Below are positions 55,012 to 61,951 of a stretch of DNA of 64,000 nucleotides, one piece after another. The position numbers and the translations under genes are program-made. The notes below the pieces were generated by a model that worked only from the letters and a program-made list of their open reading frames with translations, ran no database searches and was not told the DNA's origin. Position 1 is the first letter of the stretch, and the number at the start of each line of letters is the position of its first letter. The stretch comes from Tolypothrix tenuis PCC 7101 (GTDB lineage: Bacteria > Cyanobacteriota > Cyanobacteriia > Cyanobacteriales > Nostocaceae), in NCBI RefSeq assembly GCF_002368295.1, contig NZ_AP018248.1:6313979-6377978 (forward strand), in the 5' to 3' direction.

Positions 55012-56748
55012 ATGAATAAGCAAAATATAGTATTGAAGCTGAGTAAAATCACAAATATTGACCCAACTTTTTTACAACGCTTTTGGCAGGTAGGAAAACT
55101 TTATTGGCAAAGCGAAGAGAAATTTGGGGCAATTGGGTTGCTGTCAATTCTCATATTGATTGTTGTATCTACTACACAAATAGATGTCATTGTTAACACT
55201 CAAAAGGGTAATGTACTATCTGCGCTAACGGCAAAAAATTCTAGTACATTCTGGGAAACAATCAGTTATTTGCTGGGTTTATACCTTTTTTTAGTTTTAG
55301 TTTGGGCAGCTTACAACTATATCAGAAAAAAGCTAACTCTTTACTGGCGACGCTGGCTAACGGAGCATTTCCTCAATCACTATTTTAGAAATCGGTCTTT
55401 TTATCAGCTTACTCAATCCCAAAGAGAACTTGATAACCCAGATCAACGGATATCTCAAGATATATTCAGTTTTGTTGATGGGTTTATTTCTTTGTTTTTT
55501 GACGTGTTATACGCTACTTTACAGATGATTGCTTTTACTGCAGTCCTCTGGTTTATTTCACCAAATCTAATGATTGTTTTGGTCGTTTATGCCGTCAGTG
55601 GAACTCTTGTAACGGCAGGTTTTTTTGGTAAAAAATTAGTTAAAATCAACTTCGACCAGAATAAAAAAGAAGCTAACTTTCGTTTTGGCTTAGTCCGATT
55701 GCGAGAAAATGCTGAGTCTGTAGCTTTTTATCGAGGCGAAGCACAAGAATTAAGCCATATTAAATCTTTGTTTGATTTAGTATTTAAAAATTATAATTAT
55801 CTGCTGCTATGGCAGGAATTATATTTAAATGGATTTGTCAAAATTTATGAATTTATACCCCAAATCATCCCTGCAGTAATTATGGCTCCACTAGTGCTAT
55901 CGGGACAACTAGATATTGGAAAATATACCGAAGCACAAGGAGCATTCTTAATCCTGTTTTGGGATATGTATGTGATTACTCGCACATTTAATCAATTGAC
56001 TGGTTTTGCAGCAGCCATTGAAAGGTTAGCTGAATTAAATTATTTTCTCAAAGAACCTAAAAATAGCGATTCCTGCGAAATAGTTCCGAATTCAACAATT
56101 CAGACTGTCGAAAATAGCCATTTAGCAATTCACAACCTGACATTGTATACACCAAACTATCAAAGAATATTATTTCACGACGTTTCGCTGACATTGCAAC
56201 CAGCACAAGGGCTATTAATTGTCGGCACAAGTGGCTGTGGAAAAAGTTCTCTATTGCGAGCGATCGCAGGTTTATGGAAGTCTGGTACTGGTACAATTAG
56301 TCGTCCCAACCTTGAGGAAATCCTATTTTTACCTCAACGTCCTTATATGATATTGGGAACTCTCCGCGAGCAGTTAGTATATCCCCAAGTTAATACTAAT
56401 ATCAGTGACCAAGAACTCGAGCAAATTTTACAAAAAGTCAATTTACCAGATTTAGCCGCAAGATTTGGCGGTTTTGATGTCGAAAAAGATTGGTCTGATG
56501 TGCTATCTTTAGGCGAACAACAGCGCGTTGCGTTCGCGAGAATTTTAATATCTCAACCAGATTATGTAATTTTAGATGAAGCTACTAGCGCTTTAGATAT
56601 TAAAAACGAAGAGAATCTTTATCAACATTTGTACAACACACAAACAACTTTTATTAGTGTTGGACATCGTCAGAGTCTCTTTAAATATCATCAACAAGTT
56701 TTAGATTTATGTGATGGCGAAAAGTGGGAAATTAAGTGTATCGGATAA
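55012..56748 (+). CDS. SbmA/BacA- or ABCD-type ABC transporter (fused permease and ATPase)
   Basis: This 578-residue protein fuses a six-helix ABC_membrane_2-type domain with one nucleotide-binding domain. The membrane part has helices near residues 40, 85, 165, 185 and 285 and the EAA-like motif FRFGLVRLRENAESVAFYRG typical of the ABCD/YddA group. The ATPase has Walker A GTSGCGKSS, Q-loop LFLPQRPYMILGTLREQLVY, signature LSLGEQQRVAFAR and Walker B YVILDEATSALD. Bacterial relatives move vitamin B12, fatty acids or peptides; the substrate here is not predictable. It works as a homodimer in the inner or thylakoid membrane. No ribosome site stands out before the ATG. Confidence 0.9.
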   Translation: MNKQNIVLKLSKITNIDPTFLQRFWQVGKLYWQSEEKFGAIGLLSILILIVVSTTQIDVIVNTQKGNVLSALTAKNSSTFWETISYLLGLYLFLVLVWAAYNYIRKKLTLYWRRWLTEHFLNHYFRNRSFYQLTQSQRELDNPDQRISQDIFSFVDGFISLFFDVLYATLQMIAFTAVLWFISPNLMIVLVVYAVSGTLVTAGFFGKKLVKINFDQNKKEANFRFGLVRLRENAESVAFYRGEAQELSHIKSLFDLVFKNYNYLLLWQELYLNGFVKIYEFIPQIIPAVIMAPLVLSGQLDIGKYTEAQGAFLILFWDMYVITRTFNQLTGFAAAIERLAELNYFLKEPKNSDSCEIVPNSTIQTVENSHLAIHNLTLYTPNYQRILFHDVSLTLQPAQGLLIVGTSGCGKSSLLRAIAGLWKSGTGTISRPNLEEILFLPQRPYMILGTLREQLVYPQVNTNISDQELEQILQKVNLPDLAARFGGFDVEKDWSDVLSLGEQQRVAFARILISQPDYVILDEATSALDIKNEENLYQHLYNTQTTFISVGHRQSLFKYHQQVLDLCDGEKWEIKCIG

Positions 56749-56750
56749 TT

Positions 56751-56870
56751 GGGCATGGGGCATGGGGCATTGGGCATTGGGCATTGGGCATGGTAATTGG
56801 TAATTTCTTCCTTGTCCCCAATCCCGAGGAGTTCTTTAATTTTGAATTTTGAATTTTGAATTTTGAATTG
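56751..56870. repeat. short tandem repeats (GGGCATT and AATTTTG types)
   Basis: Two heptamer runs lie between the convergent ABC genes: GGGCATGG/GGGCATTG units at 56751 to 56792 and four AATTTTG units at about 56837 to 56868. Confidence 0.85.
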
Positions 56871-56892
56871 ATTTGTCCCCAATCCCCAGTCC

Positions 56893-58368
56893 CTAGTCCC
56901 CATTCCCCAATCCCCCACCCATCAACAAACCAATCTCCGCTACTGTCGCCGTATGTGCATCTAAAATGGCGACAAATTCACCTCTGTAAATTACAGCAAT
57001 GCGATCGCTCATTGCCATGACTTCTTCTAACTCAGTAGAAATATACACAATTGCGGCACCGCGATCGCGTTCTGTTAATAATCGCGTATGAACTGCTGCG
57101 GTTGCAACCACATCTAAGCCTCTGGTAGGTTGCATAGCGACGATTACACTTGGTTGGCGGGCTAATTCTCGCGCTAACACCACCTTTTGCTGATTTCCGC
57201 CGGAAAGCTGGCTTACCTTAATATCTTTGCCTGTGGTGCGAATATCAAATTCTTGGATTGCAGTTTGAGCATGATTAGCGATCGCTTCTTGTTGTAACAA
57301 AAAACGGCGACAAAATGGTAAATGTTTAAAAGCCTTTAAAATTAAGTTTTGGGCAATGCTAAATTGCATCACCAAGCCCATTGTTTGCCTATCTTCTGGG
57401 ATGTAGCCCACTACGCAAGGATTGTGGCTAAACTCGATTTTACCTTGGACAATAGTGCGTAAAAGAGCGATCGCATCTGCTAATTCTCGCTGTCCATTTC
57501 CATCGACACCCGCCACACCTAAAATTTCCCCAGCCTGCAATTCAAAAGATATATTGCGGACAGTAGAAATACCTTTATCATCAGCAACCTGTAAATTTTG
57601 CACCGACAGCACAATTTCCCCTGTTGATTTCGGGCTTTTATTTAACTGTAAAGCCACCTCGCGCCCTACCATTAAATCTGCTAACTGCTGGGATGTAGCT
57701 GCTTTTGTGGTGGTTGTAGCTACAACCTTTCCCTGTCGCAAAACTGTGACAGTCTCGCAGAGATGCATAACTTCTTCTAATTTGTGGCTGATAAAAATAA
57801 TTGTGTTACCTGCGGCTGCGAGTTGGCGCAAAATTGCAATTAATGATTCTACTTCTTTTGGTGTCAATACGGCTGTAGGTTCATCGAGAATCAATAACTT
57901 AACTTTACGGTAAAGAACCTTGAGAATTTCCACCCTTTGTTGTGCCCCAACAGGCAAATTTTCTACTTTAGCAGTGGGGTCAATTTCTAAACCGTAAGCT
58001 TGAGATAATGCAGCAATTTCTTGTTGTTTCTGGCGTAAATTCAGCCACCAGCTTTTCTCAGTTCCTAAAATAATATTTTCTGTCACAGTTAATTGAGGTA
58101 CAAGCATGAAATGCTGATGAATCATGCCAATTCCCAATTTAATTGCTGCATGAGGTGAAGTAATTTTTATAGGTTTTTCTTGTAAATAAATTTCACCAGC
58201 ATCAGGCTGATAGAGTCCACTAATAATATTCATTAAAGTACTCTTACCAGCACCATTTTCACCTAAAATTGCATGAATTGTCCCCGATGCCACACTCAGG
58301 CTAATATTATCGTTAGCCACAAAAGACCCAAAGCGTTTAGAAATATTTTGCAGCCGTAAATAGTTCAT
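56893..58368 (-). CDS. ABC transporter ATPase, tandem type (nucleoside/sugar uptake class)
   Basis: This protein of about 491 residues has two ATPase domains in one chain, the layout of RbsA/MglA and of the BMP-type nucleoside transporters (NupO/YufO). The first has Walker A GENGAGKST, Q-loop GMIHQHFMLVPQLTVTENII, signature LPVGAQQRVEILKVL and Walker B LLILDEPTAVLTP. The second has a degenerate Walker A (GVAGVDGNGQREL) and the signature LSGGNQQKVVLARELARQPS, as usual for the class. HQHFMLVP is typical for the nucleoside (BMP) branch. I chose the ATG at 58368 (MNYLRLQNISKRFG); a TTG 19 codons upstream is unlikely. Permease and binding-protein genes are not adjacent. Confidence 0.9.
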   Translation of the reverse strand: MNYLRLQNISKRFGSFVANDNISLSVASGTIHAILGENGAGKSTLMNIISGLYQPDAGEIYLQEKPIKITSPHAAIKLGIGMIHQHFMLVPQLTVTENIILGTEKSWWLNLRQKQQEIAALSQAYGLEIDPTAKVENLPVGAQQRVEILKVLYRKVKLLILDEPTAVLTPKEVESLIAILRQLAAAGNTIIFISHKLEEVMHLCETVTVLRQGKVVATTTTKAATSQQLADLMVGREVALQLNKSPKSTGEIVLSVQNLQVADDKGISTVRNISFELQAGEILGVAGVDGNGQRELADAIALLRTIVQGKIEFSHNPCVVGYIPEDRQTMGLVMQFSIAQNLILKAFKHLPFCRRFLLQQEAIANHAQTAIQEFDIRTTGKDIKVSQLSGGNQQKVVLARELARQPSVIVAMQPTRGLDVVATAAVHTRLLTERDRGAAIVYISTELEEVMAMSDRIAVIYRGEFVAILDAHTATVAEIGLLMGGGLGNGD

Positions 58369-58503
58369 CTGAATCAGAGTTGATACTTTCAGGGACAAGA
58401 GAAAAGCTTGCCCTAATGATGGCAACTTAAACGCAATTTAGAACTACTATAATACTGATATTTAATTTTTGAAATATATAGGACTCATATTTTTGAAGTT
58501 CAC

Positions 58504-58534
58504 GTAGGATGCGTTAGCGATAGCGTAACGCATC
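58504..58534. repeat. 31-bp palindromic repeat, copy 1
   Basis: The sequence GTAGGATGCGTTAGCGATAG, continuing CGTAACGCATC, is an imperfect palindrome. Three more copies lie at 59187, 59855 and 61915. The gap 58369 to 58690 holds this copy and a terminator. Confidence 0.9.
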
Positions 58535-58576
58535 TGACATTTTTTCAGGAATCAAACTTTATTCCTATATAACCAA

Positions 58577-58622
58577 CAAAAATGAGTGGAAATTGCCTAT
58601 GAGAGTACAATTCTCCACTCAT
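58577..58622 (-). terminator. rho-independent terminator of the small gene at 58691
   Basis: ATGAGTGGAAATTG pairs with CAATTCTCCACTCAT (one bulge). On the minus strand it is followed by five T. It lies about 70 bp downstream of the small gene's stop codon. Confidence 0.65.
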
Positions 58623-58690
58623 AATTTGCTGAATTAGTGCCAAAAGAACAAGACCCTGCTCAGATATCAATTTTCCAGAGTTGGGAATAA

Positions 58691-58891
58691 TTAGCGAGAT
58701 TCAGTACCTTGATTGGGGCTACCTGCTACATTATCTTCGCCTGGTGCTTCTGGTTTTGCAGTTTCTCTAGCATCGCTTTGTTCTGCATCACCAGTTTTGC
58801 GGATGCTATCTTCTAAGGGGGTTTGATAACCACCAGAGGCTGTAGGGGTAGTACCTTCGCTATTAGATTGATGCTTTTGTTGTTCAGACAT
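58691..58891 (-). CDS. small hydrophilic protein of unknown function
   Basis: This 66-residue protein is rich in Glu, Ser, Thr, Gly and Ala (MSEQQKHQSNSEGTTPTASG, then GYQTPLEDSIRKTGDAEQSD) and has no hydrophobic core, so it is probably disordered. GGAG stands eight bases before the ATG and a rho-independent terminator follows, which supports a real single-gene unit. Similar short hydrophilic proteins are common in Nostocales and may be stress-related, but nothing in the sequence proves this. Confidence 0.6.
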   Translation of the reverse strand: MSEQQKHQSNSEGTTPTASGGYQTPLEDSIRKTGDAEQSDARETAKPEAPGEDNVAGSPNQGTESR

Positions 58892-59143
58892 AATTAAGGC
58901 TCCTGTGATTTAATTTATGCCTTATTTTATGAATATGTGAATGGAAATTTAATCTATCTAGAATATGGTTAAGGCTGCTTCATACCTCTATCGGAAGTAA
59001 TGTTTAACCTGTTAAGTAGTAGGCGCAATTAAAAATCAATCTTTTAACCTGTAATTTGTTATTAGTCATCTGTCATTGGTAAGGATTACAAAATTTAAAT
59101 TATCAAGAGGTAATAGATGAGAAAATATATAAATGTAGAAGCG

Positions 59144-59305
59144 CTTTGCAAAAATCAAATATGATTCCTATGATTTAGCAGTTCACGTAGGATGCGTTAG
59201 CGATAGCGTAACGCATCAGATAGCTGAGTTTTCTCGGAAATAAAATCGGATGCCTATAGATGTATAATCACTTTGCAAAAATCAAATATGACTTCTATGA
59301 TTTAG
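59144..59305. repeat. pair of 35-bp direct repeats
   Basis: CTTTGCAAAAATCAAATATG, continuing to TTTAG, occurs at 59144 to 59178 and 59271 to 59305 with two differences. A 31-bp palindrome (copy 2) lies between them. They make up most of the gene-free stretch 58892 to 59377. Confidence 0.85.
59187..59217. repeat. 31-bp palindromic repeat, copy 2
   Basis: This copy is identical to copy 1 over the 31 bases and shares the preceding GTTCAC. It lies between the two 35-bp direct repeats. Confidence 0.9.
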
Positions 59306-59377
59306 CCGTAGATTCTGAGTAAATTGAATAACCGTAAAATCGAAATTTTTGTAAGATAAATTATATAAGAATAATTA

Positions 59378-59842
59378 ATGAACCAGAGCAATTTAGAATT
59401 ACCATCTGGCTGTACTCTCCGCAAAGCAACATCTCAAGATAATTGGCCGATTCGGTTTTTGGTGTTATCTGCTAAACTCGATCCAACTCAATTACGCTGG
59501 CAACAATTTTGGGTAATTGAGTGTAATGGAAAATTAGCAGCTTGCGGACAGCTACGCAACTTTGATGATACTCAAGAACTGGGTAGCTTGGTAATAACAC
59601 CAGCTTGGCGCGATCGCGGTTTGGGGAGTTTACTGACACAGCATCTCATCACTACAGCCACGCAACCGTTATATCTAGAATGCCTAGGACAGCGTCTAGC
59701 AGAATTTTACAGTCGTTTTGGCTTTGTTGCGATCGCCTTTGAAGAATTACCGCGATCGCTTAAATCTAAGTTCGGCTTGTCACAATTAGGAAAAAAACTG
59801 ATTCGGGTTCCTGTAGTGTTTATGCAATATCAGAATCGGTGA
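59378..59842 (+). CDS. GNAT-family N-acetyltransferase
   Basis: This 154-residue protein has the GNAT fold. An N-terminal strand CTLRKATSQDNWPIRFLVL leads to WVIECNGKLAACGQLRNFDD. The acetyl-CoA site follows (LGSLVITPAWRDRGLGSLLT, matching the R/Q-x-x-G-x-G/A motif as RDRGLG), then YLECLGQRLAEFYSRFGFVA. The substrate is unknown. No ribosome site stands out. It converges on the methyltransferase gene with copy 3 of the 31-bp palindrome between the two. Confidence 0.9.
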   Translation: MNQSNLELPSGCTLRKATSQDNWPIRFLVLSAKLDPTQLRWQQFWVIECNGKLAACGQLRNFDDTQELGSLVITPAWRDRGLGSLLTQHLITTATQPLYLECLGQRLAEFYSRFGFVAIAFEELPRSLKSKFGLSQLGKKLIRVPVVFMQYQNR

Positions 59843-59854
59843 TGGGTAATTGTA

Positions 59855-59885
59855 GTAGGATGCGTTAGCGCTAGCGTAACGCATC
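59855..59885. repeat. 31-bp palindromic repeat, copy 3
   Basis: This copy has CGCTAGCG in the centre instead of CGATAGCG, which makes the palindrome better. It lies between two convergent genes and could act as a terminator for both. Confidence 0.9.
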
Positions 59886-59898
59886 CGCACCAAAGCTA

Positions 59899-60510
59899 TT
59901 ATTTCTTAGCAAAAACCGTCAATAAAACAGGCCCTAATAAATAATAGTGTCCAACACAATCTAAACCAACAGCAGCCCCCATAACTTCCCGTTGATTAGG
60001 ACTATAAAATCTCACTTTTCCTAGAGAACCCATTGTTATTTGCACTTCAGATTTACTTTTCAATGTGGTGTCAACTAAATAAAAGCATCCGCCTGGTGAA
60101 AGCACTCGCGCCACTTCGCTGAAAATCTGTTGCGGTTCCAAATAGTGTAAAAAACTGATCGTGTTGAAAACTGCATTAAATTGTCCTTCAGCAAAGGGAA
60201 GAGACTCCGCTTTACCTTCAACATAAATTAACCGGGGACGATGGCGATTATTGCGTCTGGCTACCCGCAACATCTCACTCGATAAATCTAATCCAGTTCC
60301 ACGCAAATCGGGAAACTTTGCAGCTAGGCGTTCGAGTAACCTTCCAGTACCACAGCCTAAATCTAATACATTTGGGTGAGGTGGTAAATCGACAAATTCT
60401 AGCAACCGTTTGTGAATAGTTTGATAGAACACAGAGGGTAAAAGCCAGTCGTAGCTTGGTGCCCAAATATCAAAAATTTGCTTTTTGTTACTTATAAATT
60501 CACTAGCCAT
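59899..60510 (-). CDS. class I SAM-dependent methyltransferase
   Basis: This 203-residue protein has the UbiE-like layout: IFDIWAPSYDWLLPSVFYQT at the start, SAM motif NVLDLGCGTGRLLERLAAKF, GTGLDLSSEMLRVARRNNRH, then ESLPFAEGQFNAVFNTISFL and EVARVLSPGGCFYLVDTTLK. The substrate cannot be predicted. The ATG at 60510 (MASEF) is preferred over an upstream TTG at 60519. It is a single-gene unit. Confidence 0.9.
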   Translation of the reverse strand: MASEFISNKKQIFDIWAPSYDWLLPSVFYQTIHKRLLEFVDLPPHPNVLDLGCGTGRLLERLAAKFPDLRGTGLDLSSEMLRVARRNNRHRPRLIYVEGKAESLPFAEGQFNAVFNTISFLHYLEPQQIFSEVARVLSPGGCFYLVDTTLKSKSEVQITMGSLGKVRFYSPNQREVMGAAVGLDCVGHYYLLGPVLLTVFAKK

Positions 60511-60654
60511 AGTTAGCAATAATTACAGTATTTGCAGGTAAATGAAGTATACAATTAGGGATACAATAAGATTGTATCCTAACAACAATCTGTAACTCAT
60601 TTATTTACAATTTACTGGAATTAATCACTTCCTATACTTCTTTACTCACCCAGG

Positions 60655-61149
60655 TTACGCCATTTCAAACTTTAATTGATGACTCTTGAGAAAATCATGA
60701 GTAAAATGGTCTACCACATTGGTATTGCTTAATTCTAAATTATAAAAATCTACGAATTCATGGTCAAAATATGGCCCCGCGTGCCAAGTTCCTACCTCTA
60801 ACTTAATAAAACAATTCCCTGGAATGCGAAAAGCGGCGATTTCTTCTAAAGCTGGTTCATTTACATCATTATGAGGAGGACAAACTGCAATTAACCAATC
60901 CTTACCTTCCAATGAACCTAAACATTGAGTACATTGCACATGACGGGTAATTTTATGAAAACTGCGCCCTTTACGATGCAAGCGCATAATATAAAAGCGT
61001 GGCGTGCCATTTTGCAGATTTAATTGTGCATCTTCTACATCAAAAGCTTTACCATCTGTACTTGCAAAAATCACCTGTCCATAACGCCGAAAATTTTCTG
61101 GTGTTACCAATTGAGCTTGTAATTGTTGGACTGTCTGTGATGTACTCAT
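60655..61149 (-). CDS. allA: ureidoglycolate lyase (AllA)
   Basis: This 164-residue protein matches the AllA cupin family. Motifs: LVTPENFRRYGQVIFAS, PRFYIMRLHRKGRSFHKITR (with the histidine typical of the site), GKDWLIAVCPPHN, and GNCFIKLEVGTWHAGPYFDH, where WHAGP is diagnostic. AllA converts ureidoglycolate to glyoxylate and urea in purine (allantoin) breakdown. The ATG at 61149 has GATAGG upstream. It begins 30 bp after the DoxX gene stop. No other allantoin genes are in view. Confidence 0.9.
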   Translation of the reverse strand: MSTSQTVQQLQAQLVTPENFRRYGQVIFASTDGKAFDVEDAQLNLQNGTPRFYIMRLHRKGRSFHKITRHVQCTQCLGSLEGKDWLIAVCPPHNDVNEPALEEIAAFRIPGNCFIKLEVGTWHAGPYFDHEFVDFYNLELSNTNVVDHFTHDFLKSHQLKFEMA

Positions 61150-61179
61150 ATAAAAACCTATCAAGATTTAAAATTTAAA

Positions 61180-61623
61180 TTATTCCCATTCTAGTGATTT
61201 GGGAATCAGTGATTTAGGAATTATTGACGCTTGTTTGGCTTTATCTGAAGGTTTGGTATACCACCAAGCCCAAGCAATAAAAACTGCTTGGAAAGGAAGC
61301 CGGATTGCTTGTAACCAAGGCGAATCTGAATATGGTATGGTTTCAATCTTAATATGATTAACTGCCATATTGATATTCGCAGGGAAAACCGCAATAAATA
61401 ATAAAATTAATCCCCAAGCTGCGGCTTGACTCACAGGTGGAACCAATAAACCTATCCCACCTAAAATTTCATAAAAGCCGCTGAGATAAACTAATTCTAA
61501 AGGATATGGCAGTTGCGGAGGCATAATTTTAACGTATGGTTGTGGCACTAAAAAGTGTGTCACTCCTACAATGATGATTGATACTGCTAGGATGACACGC
61601 CAAAGTTCTTTATTTTTGTACAT
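61180..61623 (-). CDS. DoxX family membrane protein
   Basis: This 147-residue protein has four predicted membrane helices (about 8 to 26, 42 to 62, 68 to 86 and 108 to 124). It carries the DoxX-like motifs ILAVSIIIVGVTHFLVPQPY, YLSGFYEILGGIGLLVPPVS and AVFPANINMAVNHI. Members take part in redox or quinone-linked processes, but the role here is unknown. It is followed 30 bp later by allA and is probably co-transcribed with it. Confidence 0.85.
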   Translation of the reverse strand: MYKNKELWRVILAVSIIIVGVTHFLVPQPYVKIMPPQLPYPLELVYLSGFYEILGGIGLLVPPVSQAAAWGLILLFIAVFPANINMAVNHIKIETIPYSDSPWLQAIRLPFQAVFIAWAWWYTKPSDKAKQASIIPKSLIPKSLEWE

Positions 61624-61649
61624 TTGAGTTACCTAATCTCAACATAATT

Positions 61650-61678
61650 ATTAATTCGTAATTCGTAATTTGTAATTA
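61650..61678. repeat. short tandem repeat AATTCGT/AATTTGT
   Basis: Four heptamers upstream of the DoxX gene start. The rest of the 61624 to 61951 gap holds unremarkable sequence and palindrome copy 4. Confidence 0.8.
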
Positions 61679-61914
61679 AGCAAAGGGTTAGAGTCCCAAA
61701 CCTCAGACAGTTTATACCGTTATGGTGGAGTTTAAATCCCCATTCATCACGTAATTACGTGGGCGTAAGCCTTGGCTTTGCAACCTATCGCGAACCCACA
61801 GGGTATTAGTAACTACGAATTGTTAATTACTCACTTGTCTTCAGTTTTGACGATTAATGTAATTTTGTCTTCAGCCTACAGTGAGAATCAAGGGTTATTT
61901 ATCAAGAAAATTCG

Positions 61915-61945
61915 GATGCGTTACGCTATCGCTAAGGCATCCTAC
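61915..61945. repeat. 31-bp palindromic repeat, copy 4 (inverted)
   Basis: Inverse of copy 1 with one change (GCTAAGGCATC instead of GCTAACGCATC). It lies directly after the stop codon region of the right-edge histidine kinase and may end its transcript. Confidence 0.85.
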
Positions 61946-61951
61946 GGTAAA

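Noticed and set aside
58504..61945. Palindromic repeats as a CRISPR array
   Set aside because: Only four copies, hundreds of bases apart, in mixed orientation and between genes.
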